Positions 45,819 through 54,221 of a DNA stretch of 64,000 nucleotides are shown here, piece by piece. Made by a program: the position numbers and the translations under genes. The DNA comes from Flavobacteriales bacterium (GTDB taxonomy: Bacteria > Bacteroidota > Bacteroidia > Flavobacteriales_F > PHOS-HE28): contig JADJVC010000002.1 of NCBI GenBank assembly GCA_016710685.1, forward strand, positions 124,001 through 188,000. Direction: 5' to 3'. Numbering within the stretch: position 1 is the stretch's first letter; each line of letters starts with the position of its first letter. The notes below the pieces were generated by a model, which was not told the DNA's origin, made no database searches, and was given only the letters and a program-made list of their open reading frames with translations.

Positions 45819-46351
45819 TGCAACCCTTAAGTATGATGGACAACAATTCCACGAAGGTCAAAAGCAGCGACCTCGAACTCAAGGACCGCATGGTCTCCCT
45901 CAACCGGGTGACCAAGGTGACCAAGGGCGGCCGCACCTTCACCTTCGCCGCCATCGTGGTGGTGGGGAACGAGAACGGTGTAGTGGGCCACGGCCTGGGC
46001 AAGAGCAAAGAAGTGCAGGAAGCCATTGCCAAGGGCGTGGACGACGCGAAGAAGAATCTCGTGAAAATCCCCCTGCGCAACGGCACCATCCCGCACGTTC
46101 AGGAAGGCCGCTTTGCTGGAGCGCACGTATTGCTGAAGCCAGCGGCTGCAGGTACTGGCGTGATCGCAGGAGGTTCCATGCGGGCCGTGCTTGAAAGCGC
46201 GGGCATCACCGACGTGTTGGCCAAGAGCAAAGGCAGCAGTAACCCCCAGAACGTGGTGAAAGCCACAATTATCGCCTTGGCCAGCCTGCGCGACGCAGCG
46301 GCGGTAGCCAAGCAGCGCGGCATTGAACTGGACAAGGTATTCAACGGATAA
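45818..46351 (+). CDS. rpsE: 30S ribosomal protein S5
   Basis: About 177 residues. The start at 45818 overlaps the rplR stop; internal ATG codons a few residues later (before MDNNSTKVK) are alternatives. Contains LNRVTKVTKGGRTFTF and GAGRS-like HVLLKPAAAGTGVIAGGSMRAVLE. Confidence 0.95.
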   Translation: MQPLSMMDNNSTKVKSSDLELKDRMVSLNRVTKVTKGGRTFTFAAIVVVGNENGVVGHGLGKSKEVQEAIAKGVDDAKKNLVKIPLRNGTIPHVQEGRFAGAHVLLKPAAAGTGVIAGGSMRAVLESAGITDVLAKSKGSSNPQNVVKATIIALASLRDAAAVAKQRGIELDKVFNG

Positions 46352-46381
46352 CAGCGGTGCCACGGCAACGCACCACGAGCA

Positions 46382-46561
46382 ATGAGCAAGATCATCATCA
46401 CCCAAACGAAGAGCCAGATCAAGTGCCCCAAGCGCCAAAAGGACACCTTGTTGGCCTTGGGCTTGGGCCGCATTGGCAAGCACAACGAAGTGGAAGGCAC
46501 CCCGCAAGTGCGCGGCATGGTGGCCAAAGTGCAGCATTTGGTTCAAGTGAAAGAGGCGTAA
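46382..46561 (+). CDS. rpmD: 50S ribosomal protein L30
   Basis: 59 residues: MSKIIITQTKSQIKCPKRQK, then LGLGRIGKHNEVEGTPQVRG. It lies in the 228-bp gap between rpsE and rplO, in the expected place of the spc operon. Confidence 0.93.
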   Translation: MSKIIITQTKSQIKCPKRQKDTLLALGLGRIGKHNEVEGTPQVRGMVAKVQHLVQVKEA

Positions 46562-46579
46562 GCCAAAACAAGAGGAAGA

Positions 46580-47041
46580 ATGGAGGACCTGAGCAAACTG
46601 AAGCCCGCCAAAGGAGCGGTGCGCGACAATAAACGTCTTGGCCGCGGCCAAGGCAGCGGGTACGGCGGCACGGCCGGCAAAGGCCACAAAGGCCAAAAGG
46701 CCGACACGGGCTACAACCGCCGCCGCGGCTTCGAGGGTGGTCAAACACCTTTGGTACGCCGTCTACCCAAATTCGGCTTTACCAACCCCACGCGCGTGGA
46801 GTACAAGGGCATTAACCTGGACGCCATTCAGGCCTTGGCAGACAAGACCGGCGTGAAGGTTATCGACATCGCCACCATGCGTAAGAACGGCTTGATCGCC
46901 CGCAACGACCTGGTGAAGATCTTGGGCCGTGGAGAGCTGAAGGCAGGTATAGAAGTGAAAGCACATGCGTTCAGTGCCACCGCAAAGGCGGCTATTGAGG
47001 GCAAAGGAGGCAAAACCGAGGTAGTGGACACCCGCGGATGA
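46580..47041 (+). CDS. rplO: 50S ribosomal protein L15
   Basis: 153 residues with the Gly/Lys-rich N-terminus (LGRGQGSGYGGTAGKGHKGQK) and RRRGFEGGQTPLVRRLPKFGF. Overlaps secY by four bases. Confidence 0.96.
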   Translation: MEDLSKLKPAKGAVRDNKRLGRGQGSGYGGTAGKGHKGQKADTGYNRRRGFEGGQTPLVRRLPKFGFTNPTRVEYKGINLDAIQALADKTGVKVIDIATMRKNGLIARNDLVKILGRGELKAGIEVKAHAFSATAKAAIEGKGGKTEVVDTRG

Positions 47042-48366
47042 AGAACCTGATCGATACGGTAAAGAACATCTGGCGGATCGAGGAGCTGCGTAACCGCATC
47101 CTCATCACGCTCGGCTTGTTGCTGGTGTACCGCATCGGCAGCTTCATTGCGTTGCCGGGCGTTGACAGCTCCAAGTTGGGCAGTGGTACCGGTGCCGGAA
47201 GTGGTCTGGTGGACCTATTAAGTATTTTCACCGGCGGTGCCTTCACCCGCGCCAGCATTTTCGCCTTGGGCGTAATGCCTTACATCAGTGCGAGCATTAT
47301 CATGCAGTTGGCCGGGATCGCCGTGCCCATGGTGCAGAAGATGCAGAAGGAGGAAAGCGGCCGTCGGAAGATCAACCAGTGGACCCGCTACATCACCATC
47401 ATCATCTGTATTTTCCAGGCCCCGGGTTACCTGTTCACATACGTGGACGCCGGCGCACGGCCAGACAGCCAGTTCTGGCTTGTCACCAGCGTTATCATTC
47501 TCACCGTAGGCACCCTCTTTGTGATGTGGCTAGGCGAGCGCATCACCGAGCGCGGTCTCGGCAACGGCGTGTCGCTCATCATTATGATCGGCATCTTGGC
47601 CCGCCTGCCGGAATCCTTCCTGCAAGAGTTCATCGGTCGTGTTACCGGTGGTGGCGGCCTAGTGGTCATTCTGTTGGAAGTGGTGATCTGGCTCATCATT
47701 ATCGGATTCAACGTGCTGCTGGTGCAAGGCACGCGGCGAATACCGGTGCAGTTCGCCAAACGCGTACAGGGCAACAAGCAGTACGGAGGTGTGCGCAACT
47801 ACATTCCCCTGAAAGTGAACGCCGCCGGTGTAATGCCGATCATCTTCGCACAGGCCATCGTGCTGGTTCCCATGTACATCGCGCAGCTGCCGGTGTTCAA
47901 TGGCAATCCTCCTCAGTGGCTGTTGCACTTCACTCGCTTCGAGAGCTTCGCGTACAATGCGACGTTGTTCCTCATGGTGGTAGCGTTCACGTATTTCTAC
48001 ACGGCTATTACGGTGAACCCGAACCAACTGAGCGACGACCTGCGCCGCAACGGTGGTTTTGTGCCAGGCATCAAGCCGGGCAAGCAGACGGCTGGTTACA
48101 TCGATGACTTGTTGAGCCGCATCACATTACCGGGTTCCATCTTCTTGGGCTTGGTAGCCATTCTTCCCGCCTTCGCGGTGATGGCAGGGGTGAAGCAAGG
48201 CTTTGCACAGTTCTTCGGCGGCACATCGCTGTTGATCATGGTGGGCGTTCTGTTGGACACGCTCCAGCAGATCGAAAGCCACTTGTTAATGAGACACTAC
48301 GACGGCTTGATGAAATCGGGCCGCATTAAAGGAAGGACCAGCTCGGCATTCGGCCTGGCAGGATAG
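47038..48366 (+). CDS. secY: Protein translocase subunit SecY
   Basis: Channel subunit of the Sec translocon, 442 residues, with ten predicted membrane helices. SIFTGGAFTRASIFALGVMP, GNGVSLIIMIGI and NPNQLSDDLRRNGGFVPGIKPG are conserved family segments. Coupled to rplO by an ATGA overlap and one base ahead of map. Confidence 0.97.
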   Translation: MKNLIDTVKNIWRIEELRNRILITLGLLLVYRIGSFIALPGVDSSKLGSGTGAGSGLVDLLSIFTGGAFTRASIFALGVMPYISASIIMQLAGIAVPMVQKMQKEESGRRKINQWTRYITIIICIFQAPGYLFTYVDAGARPDSQFWLVTSVIILTVGTLFVMWLGERITERGLGNGVSLIIMIGILARLPESFLQEFIGRVTGGGGLVVILLEVVIWLIIIGFNVLLVQGTRRIPVQFAKRVQGNKQYGGVRNYIPLKVNAAGVMPIIFAQAIVLVPMYIAQLPVFNGNPPQWLLHFTRFESFAYNATLFLMVVAFTYFYTAITVNPNQLSDDLRRNGGFVPGIKPGKQTAGYIDDLLSRITLPGSIFLGLVAILPAFAVMAGVKQGFAQFFGGTSLLIMVGVLLDTLQQIESHLLMRHYDGLMKSGRIKGRTSSAFGLAG

Positions 48367-48367
48367 A

Positions 48368-49156
48368 ATGGCAATACGATTGAGTGAGGAGGAGATCGAG
48401 TTGGTGAGGGAGAGTTCTTTACTTGTTGGTAAGACCTTGGCCGAAGTGGCCCGCATGATCGCCCCCGGGGTGGTCACGGGGAAGCTCGACCAGATGGCGG
48501 AGGAGTTCATCCGTGACAACGGTGCGGTGCCGGGATTCAAGGGCCTTTACGGCTGCCCCAGCACCCTGTTGATCAGCGTGAACTCCGAAGTGGTGCATGG
48601 ATTGCCGGGCGAACGCGAGCTGAAAGAAGGCGACGTGGCCAGTGTGGATTGCGGCGTGCTGAAGAACGGTTTCTACGGCGACAGCGCGTACACCTTCCAA
48701 ATTGGAACGGTTGTTGCGGAAACACAGCAGCTTTTGCGGGTAACGCAGGAATGCTTGAAGCTCGGTATTGAGCAGGCCGTTGCCGGCCATCGCACGGGCG
48801 ATATCGGTTACGCTGTTCAGCATCATGCAGAATCCCATGGATACGGCATAGTGCGCGAACTGGTGGGACACGGCGTAGGCCGCAAACTCCATGAAGCGCC
48901 GGAAGTGCCCAACTACGGAAGGCGCGGCAACGGTGCCAAGCTTCACGCAGGCATGGTGATCGCCATAGAACCCATGGTGAACATGGGGAGCAAAGAAGTG
49001 AGCCAGCTGGACGACGGCTGGACAGTGGTGACCCAGGACGGGAAACCCAGTGCGCACTTCGAGCACACCATCGCCATACGCGCCGGCCAGGCAGAGGTCT
49101 TATCAACGTTCAGCTACATCGAAGATGTACTGAAAGAAAGAGGAATACAACATTAA
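48368..49156 (+). CDS. map: Methionine aminopeptidase, type I
   Basis: Removes the N-terminal Met from new proteins, 262 residues. Metal ligands are in VDCGVLKNGFYGDSAY (two Asp), VGHGVGRKLHE (His), IEPMVN (Glu) and HFEHTIAI (Glu). Directly after secY. Confidence 0.95.
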   Translation: MAIRLSEEEIELVRESSLLVGKTLAEVARMIAPGVVTGKLDQMAEEFIRDNGAVPGFKGLYGCPSTLLISVNSEVVHGLPGERELKEGDVASVDCGVLKNGFYGDSAYTFQIGTVVAETQQLLRVTQECLKLGIEQAVAGHRTGDIGYAVQHHAESHGYGIVRELVGHGVGRKLHEAPEVPNYGRRGNGAKLHAGMVIAIEPMVNMGSKEVSQLDDGWTVVTQDGKPSAHFEHTIAIRAGQAEVLSTFSYIEDVLKERGIQH

Positions 49157-49197
49157 CGTCGGGCGTAGGGCCGACAGAAAGTAAAAACAACAGTACC

Positions 49198-49216
49198 GTC
49201 GACCCATAGGGCCGAC
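49198..49216 (+). repeat. Hairpin before infA, with a second related copy upstream
   Basis: GTCGACCCATAGGGCCGAC pairs 7 bases with one mismatch and a 3-nt loop, ending 13 bases before infA; AACGAAAAAAAGC follows. A related CGTCGGGCGTAGGGCCGAC lies at about 49157-49175. Confidence 0.6.
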
Positions 49217-49229
49217 AACGAAAAAAAGC

Positions 49230-49451
49230 ATGAGCAGAGCAGGGAACATAGAGCAGGACGGCGTGATCAAAGAAGCGCTGAGCAATGCCATGTTCCGTGT
49301 AGAGCTCGAGAACGGCCACGTGATCATCGCCCACATCTCGGGAAAAATGCGGATGCACTACATCCGGATCCTTCCCGGTGATAAGGTGAAAGTGGAAATG
49401 AGCCCTTATGACCTCAGCAAAGGGCGCATCACCTTCCGTTATAAGACCTGA
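49230..49451 (+). CDS. infA: Translation initiation factor IF-1
   Basis: 73 residues, one S1/OB domain: NIEQDGVIKEALSNAMFRVE, GHVIIAHISGKMRMHYIRI and GDKVKVEMSPYDLSKGRI. Binds the ribosomal A site. Confidence 0.96.
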   Translation: MSRAGNIEQDGVIKEALSNAMFRVELENGHVIIAHISGKMRMHYIRILPGDKVKVEMSPYDLSKGRITFRYKT

Positions 49452-49483
49452 GGACAAGGACCAACAGAGAACACAAAGGAAAG

Positions 49484-49600
49484 ATGAAGATCAGGGCCTC
49501 GATAAAGAAACGCTCGGTTGATTGCAAACTGGTTCGCCGCAAGGGCCGTTTGTACATCATCAACAAGAAGAACCCGAAGTTCAAGCAGCGCCAAGGCTGA
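49484..49600 (+). CDS. rpmJ: 50S ribosomal protein L36
   Basis: 38 residues: MKIRASIKKRSVDCKLVRRK, then GRLYIINKKNPKFKQRQG. It lies in its usual place between infA and rpsM. The second Cys positions of the zinc type are partly lost (one Cys, SVDC), which is the zinc-free form. Confidence 0.93.
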   Translation: MKIRASIKKRSVDCKLVRRKGRLYIINKKNPKFKQRQG

Positions 49601-49613
49601 TAAACGCACGAAC

Positions 49614-49991
49614 ATGGCACGTATAGCAGGCATAGACCTCCCCAAAACCAAGCGTGGCGCCATTGGCCTCACGTACATCTACGGCATCGGCCGCAGTTCC
49701 GCCCTGTCCATATTGGAGCAGGCGGGTATTGACCCCGACAAGAAGGTGGACGACTGGGACGACGACGAGCAGTCGAAGATCCGTACGATCATCAACGAGA
49801 ACATCAAAGGTGGAAGGTGCTTGCGCAGCGAAGTGCAGCTCAGCATCAAGCGCCTAGTGGACATCAACTGCTAACGGGGCACGCGCCACCGCAACGGACT
49901 ACCCGTACGCGGACAACGCACCAGCACCAACGCCCGCACCCGTAAGGGCAAGCGCAAGACGGTCGCAAACAAGAAAAAGGTGACCAAGTAG
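49614..49991 (+). CDS. rpsM: 30S ribosomal protein S13 with an in-frame TAA
   Basis: The frame codes for the full S13: MARIAGIDLPKTKRGAIGLT at the start and, after codon 87, RGTRHRNGLPVRGQRT and KGKRKTVANKKKVTK to a TAG at 49989-49991, 125 codons. Codon 87 is TAA where the family has Tyr (DINC-Y-RGT), one base from TAC. S13 is indispensable in most bacteria, so a base error in the consensus is the most likely reason. Confidence 0.9.
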
Positions 49992-50062
49992 TGGCGCTGC
50001 AAGCATCGCCCCGACTTGAGGCGATGCAAGCAACGCTTGCGACAGGTCCATAAGAGATCAAC

Positions 50063-50473
50063 ATGGCAAAGCAAGAGAAAGGCGGCGCGGCAGGCAAGAA
50101 GAAGAAGAAGAACGTGGTGGTGGAAGCTTTCGGGCAGGCCCACATCCGCGCCACCTTCAACAACCTCATCATCAGCCTCACCAACAACAAGGGTGAAGTA
50201 ATTAGCTGGAGCAGCTCCGGCAAGATGGGCTTCCGCGGCAGCAAAAAGAACACGCCGTACGCCGGCCAAGTGAGCGCCGAAGAGGCAGCCCGCGAAGCGT
50301 TCGACCTGGGCCTGCGGAAGGTGAAGGTGTTCGTGAAAGGTCCCGGCGGCGGACGCGAAAGCGCCATCCGCGCCTTGCACAACAGCGGCGTGGAGGTTAC
50401 CGAGATCCTCGATCTTACACCGATGCCGCACAACGGCTGCCGTCCGCCGAAAAACGCCGCGTGTAAAAACTAA
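50063..50473 (+). CDS. rpsK: 30S ribosomal protein S11
   Basis: 136 residues with GQAHIRATFNNLIISLTNNK, GRESAIRAL and TEILDLTPMPHNGCRPPKNA. The spacer before it (49992-50062) has GGCGATGCAAG-type inverted repeats and a GCAAG-loop-CTTGC hairpin at 50026-50040. Confidence 0.96.
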   Translation: MAKQEKGGAAGKKKKKNVVVEAFGQAHIRATFNNLIISLTNNKGEVISWSSSGKMGFRGSKKNTPYAGQVSAEEAAREAFDLGLRKVKVFVKGPGGGRESAIRALHNSGVEVTEILDLTPMPHNGCRPPKNAACKN

Positions 50474-50507
50474 AAACCCGTAGGGGCGACTAACGCACCC
50501 CGTTGTT

Positions 50508-50524
50508 GGTGCGGAGCCCGCACC
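50508..50524 (+). repeat. Hairpin in the rpsK-rpsD spacer
   Basis: GGTGCGGAGCCCGCACC pairs 7 bases around a 3-nt loop and ends 15 bases before rpsD; CGAAAAGAAAAGAAA follows. Confidence 0.65.
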
Positions 50525-50539
50525 CGAAAAGAAAAGAAA

Positions 50540-51147
50540 ATGGCACGATACACAGGACCCAAGACCAGGATCGCCCGCAAATTCAAGGAGCCGATCTTTG
50601 GACCCGACAAATGGATGGAGCGCAAGCCCCATGCACCCGGCCAGCACGGCCTTACCGCCCGTCGTCGCAAGAAGGACAGCGAGTACAGCCTGCAGCTGCG
50701 CGAAAAGCAGATCGCCAAGTACACGTACGGCATTCTGGAGCGCCAGTTCCGCAAGATGTTCTACATGGCCGCCAGCAAGAAAGGCGTTACCGGTGCCATC
50801 CTGCTGGGCCTCTGCGAATCCCGCTTGGACAACACGGTGTACCGCATGGGCATCGCCCCACGCGCCGCGCTGCCCGCCAATTGGTAGGCCACCGCCACAT
50901 CACCGTGAACAAGGAAGTGGTGAACATTGCGAGCCTACATCCTCCGCCCCGGAGACGAGGTGGCCGTGCGTGAGCGTAGCCGCAGCCTGGAGGCCATCAC
51001 CAACAGCCTTTCCACCAACAACACGCGCTTCGATTGGATCGAATTCAACCCGGCCACCATGTCCGGCAAGTTGATCGCCATGCCCGAGCGTGCACAGATC
51101 CCGAGAACATCCGCGAGCAGTTTATCGTGGAATTGTACTCCGCGTAA
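50540..51147 (+). CDS. rpsD: 30S ribosomal protein S4, frameshifted
   Basis: Starts MARYTGPKTRIARKFKEPIF and is intact to RLDNTVYRMGIAP (about 50860). RQLVGHRHITVNKEVVNIAS lies in a second frame, the S4 domain part YILRPGDEVAVRERSRSLEAI in a third, and the last QFIVELYSA after one more slip, ending TAA at 51145-51147. The breaks sit in or next to C runs, e.g. ATCCCGAG where ATCCCCGAG is expected. S4 nucleates 30S assembly, so sequencing error is likely. Confidence 0.93.
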
Positions 51148-51199
51148 GCCGATTTCAAACCGGCAACGCATTCAACCAAGAACCCAACGCAAGAAGCAC

Positions 51200-52225
51200 A
51201 TGCCAATCCTAGATTTCCAGCGACCGGACAAGGTCGCCAGCGATCGAGTCCACCGACACCCGCGGCACCTTCGAGTTCCGCCCTTTGGAGCCCGGTTACG
51301 GCATTACCATCGGCAACAGCCTGCGCCGCATCCTGTTGAGCAGCCTGGAGGGCTTCGCCATCACCAGTCTCCGCATCGATGGCGTCGAACACGAGTTCAG
51401 CACGATCAAAGGCGTCATTGAGGACGTCACCGAGATCGTCCTCAACCTCAAGCAGGTGCGCTTCCGCCGCCAGCTGGAGGACGTTGACAATGAGAAAGTC
51501 TCGCTCACCGTGGGCGGCAAGGACGGCTTCACCGCCGCCGACATCGGCAAGCACACCACCGGCTTCCAAGTATTAAACCCGGACCAGGCGATCGCCGCAT
51601 GGAAGGCAATGTGAAGCTGCACGTGGAGCTCACCATTGGCAAAGGCCGCGGTTATGTACCGGCCGACGAGAATAAAGTGGAGGGGTCGCCCATCGGGACC
51701 ATCTTCATCGACTCCGTGTACACGCCGATCAAGAACGTGAAGTACACCGTGGACAACACCCGCGTGGAGCAGAAGACGGACTACGAGAAACTCACTATCG
51801 AGGTGACCACCGACGGCAGCATCGACCCGAAGAACGCACTTCAGGAAGCCGCCAAGATCCTCATCCACCACTTCATGCTCTTCAGCGATGAGCGGATCAC
51901 CATGGAGTTCGAGGACCGTACCGGCGCTATTAGCGAAACGCGCTCCAACGCTTCTGAAACGAGCGATCTGGACGAGACCGGCCTGCACATGCGCAATTTG
52001 CTTCGCGGCAAGCTGGTGGATATGGACCTCAGCGTTCGCGCACTGAACTGCCTGAAGGCTGCCGATATCGAAACACTCGGCGACCTGGTGAGCTTCAACA
52101 AGAACGACCTCTTGAAGTTCCGTAACTTCGGTAAGAAGAGCTTGACCGAACTGGAAGACCTGGTGGAGAACAAGGGCCTCGTTTTCGGAATGAACGTGGG
52201 CAAATACAAACTCGGCCGCGACTAA
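51200..52225 (+). CDS. rpoA: RNA polymerase subunit alpha, frameshifted
   Basis: Starts MPILDFQRPDKV; a slip near 51245 restores ESTDTRGTFEFRPLEPGYGI; a second slip near 51595 leads to MEGNVKLHVELTIGKGRGYV. The N-terminal dimerisation domain (NSLRRILLSSLEGFAI) and the C-terminal domain (DMDLSVRALNCLKAADIETL, KFRNFGKKSLTELEDL) are both complete when joined, about 340 residues. In the alpha operon position between rpsD and rplQ. Confidence 0.95.
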
Positions 52226-52232
52226 ACGGCAA

Positions 52233-52282
52233 GGCGATGCATGCATCGCCCCGATAAAGCAAGGGCGCGAGATCTCGCACCC
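52233..52282 (+). repeat. Two palindromes in the rpoA-rplQ spacer
   Basis: GGCGATGCATGCATCGCC (52233-52250) is a perfect 18-bp palindrome; GGGCGCGAGATCTCGCACCC (52263-52282) has a perfect 12-bp core and ends 8 bases before rplQ. Confidence 0.75.
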
Positions 52283-52290
52283 CAACTAAA

Positions 52291-52842
52291 ATGAGACACG
52301 GAAACAAAAACAATGCGCTGGGGCGCAAGAAGGCGCACCGCGACAGCATGCTGAGCAACATGGCTTGTTCGCTGATCGAGCATAAGCGCATCGAGACCAC
52401 CTTGGCCAAGGCCAAGGCCCTACGGATCTTCGTGGAGCCGCTGATCACCAAGAGCAAATCGGACAGCACACACAGCCGTCGAACGGTGTTCAGCTACCTC
52501 CAGAACAAGGAGGCCACGGCCGTCCTGTTCCGCGATGTGGCACCGAAGGTGGCTGAGCGCGCCGGTGGTTATACCCGCATCATCAAGTTGGGTAACCGCA
52601 TGGGCGACGCCGCTGAACTGGCGATGATCGAGATGGTGGATTTCAACACGATCTACTCACCGAACGAGAAAGCCGGTGCTGAAGTGAAGCGCACGCGCCG
52701 CAGCCGCAAACCCGCCACTGCAAAGGCGAAGGAGGATGCTGCGCCAGAAAAAACGACGATCCGAAGGGGGAATGAACCTCATGTGTATAGACGTGGAAAA
52801 AGGGGCGCTGAAAGGCGCCCTTCTTTTTTGCCGTATCGGTAA
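52291..52842 (+). CDS. rplQ: 50S ribosomal protein L17
   Basis: Core of about 120 residues (MRHGNKNNALGRKKAHRDSM, AKALRIFVEPLITKSKSDST, GGYTRIIKLGNRMGDAAELA) plus a basic Ala/Lys tail. The frame reads through the terminator hairpin to 52842. A one-base change in the A run near 52750 would give the ending KNDDPKGE with a stop at 52773-52775, before the terminator, which is more likely the true 3' end. Confidence 0.94.
   Translation: MRHGNKNNALGRKKAHRDSMLSNMACSLIEHKRIETTLAKAKALRIFVEPLITKSKSDSTHSRRTVFSYLQNKEATAVLFRDVAPKVAERAGGYTRIIKLGNRMGDAAELAMIEMVDFNTIYSPNEKAGAEVKRTRRSRKPATAKAKEDAAPEKTTIRRGNEPHVYRRGKRGAERRPSFLPYR
52799..52830 (+). terminator. Terminator of the ribosomal superoperon
   Basis: GGGCGC pairs with GCGCCC around TGAAAG, extended by A-T and G-T pairs, followed by TTCTTTTTT. 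It lies after rplQ and before the carA promoter. Confidence 0.85.
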
Positions 52843-52847
52843 ATTTG
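52840..52847 (+). promoter_or_regulatory. -7 promoter box TAAATTTG of carA
   Basis: Exact TAnnTTTG match 34 bases upstream of the carA start, just after the superoperon terminator. Confidence 0.55.
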
Positions 52848-52881
52848 CCGCGATCATCATTCAACAAGCGCCGATCCAGCT

Positions 52882-54040
52882 ATGCTCGTAAGCCGAAGAC
52901 CCGCCGCCGTATTGTTGCTTGCCGACGGCACCCGCTTTAACGGCCGCGCCATCGGTGCCATGGGCACAACCGTGGGTGAGATCTGCTTCAACACCGGGAT
53001 GACCGGCTACCAAGAGATATTCACCGATCCCAGCTACACCGGCCAATTGATGGTGTTGGCCTCACCGCACATCGGTAATTACGGTGTACTGGAAATTCCC
53101 GGCGATCCCTTTGCAAGGCGAATCGGAAGGCCCGAAAGTGAGCATTGCAGGCCTGGTGGTGAAGAAGTTCAGCGAAGTATGGAGCAGGCCCGCCGGCACA
53201 GGGTCTTTGGAAGATTACCTCATTGCTGCGGGCATCACCGGCATTAGCGATGTGGACACGCGCATGCTCGTGCGGCACATCCGCGACCATGGGGCACAGA
53301 ACGCCATTATCGACAGCACCGGATTGGATGACGCAGCCCTTCGCGACCGGCTCGCTGCGGCGCCGGACATGTCCGCGTTGGAACTGGCCAGCACGGTTAC
53401 AGCGCCAAAAGCTTATGAGGTGGGACCCGAAACCGCAACGAACCGCGTGGCGTTGATCGACTTCGGGATCAAGCTCAATTCGATACGTTGTCTGTTGGAA
53501 CGCGATTGCCGCGTCCGCGTTTTTCCGATGAAAACGCCTCTGAAGGACATTTTGGCCTGGAAGCCGGATGGCGTTTTGCTGGGCAACGGTCCGGGCGATC
53601 CCGGTGCCATGCCTGCGGAAGTAGCCTTTGTGAAGGAAGTGCTGAAGAGCGGATTGCCCGTATTCGGCATTTGCTTAGGCCACCAGCTATTGGCTCAGGC
53701 CATGGGCATCGGCACGGAAAAGATGCACCACGGCCACCGTGGCATCAACCACCCGGTGCGCAACCTCATTACAGGCAAGGACGAGGTCACTTCCCAAAAC
53801 CATGGCTTCGTGGTATCGAAGAAGCAGGCTGAAGGAAACCCGGAGATCGTCCTCACGCACATCCATCTGAACGACGGGAGCGTGGCCGGGATCAGCATCA
53901 AAGGCCGACCCGTTTTCAGCGTACAAAGCCATCCCGAAGCAGGCCCCGGCCCACTGGATTCGCAGTACCTCTTCGACGATTTCACGGCTAACATGGCCGC
54001 GTCGCGAAAGAAAGTCAAAGGCACTGTGCAACATGCTTGA
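52882..54040 (+). CDS. carA: Carbamoyl-phosphate synthase small subunit, frameshifted
   Basis: Glutaminase subunit that supplies ammonia for carbamoyl phosphate (arginine and pyrimidine synthesis). The N-terminal domain (ADGTRFNGRAIGAMGTTVGE, GMTGYQEIFTDPSYTGQ, SPHIGNYGV) is in the first frame; near 53110 the frame changes and continues EGPKVSIAGLVVKKFSEVWS. The class I glutaminase has the nucleophile in GICLGHQLLAQAMG and His/Glu in SVQSHPEAGPGP. No carB follows in this window. Confidence 0.93.
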
Positions 54041-54065
54041 ACGGAATCGCGTTCAAGGCGCTTTT
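54036..54065 (+). terminator. Weak terminator after carA
   Basis: CTTGAACG pairs with CGTTCAAG around a 6-nt loop, overlapping the carA stop, followed by GCGCTTTT. Confidence 0.45.
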
Positions 54066-54180
54066 GGACCGGTCTTTGTAAACCCGTGCCTCATTTCGGA
54101 CAGGCAGGCGCACTGAAGCGGCCACACACCAATCTCCAGCTACCAATCACCATCAACCACTCACCCAGATTTCGCAGCGT

Positions 54181-54211
54181 CCTCTGTGCTCTCTGTGTCT
54201 CTGTGGTGAAC
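54181..54211. repeat. Dispersed CTCTGTG/TCTGTGGTGAAC repeat, copy 2
   Basis: A second copy of the element at 18878-18907. Here it forms the 5' leader of eno, ending 10 bases before the start codon. Confidence 0.6.
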
Positions 54212-54221
54212 ACCTTTCAAC

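Noticed and set aside
49614..49991. Genetic code with TAA read as Tyr
   Set aside because: TAA ends many intact genes here (rpsL, rpsG, fusA, secY-region genes) at the expected lengths, so it is a normal stop codon.
51285..51614. Two separate short rpoA-like genes
   Set aside because: They are consecutive parts of one alpha subunit in neighbouring frames; joined they give the normal length.
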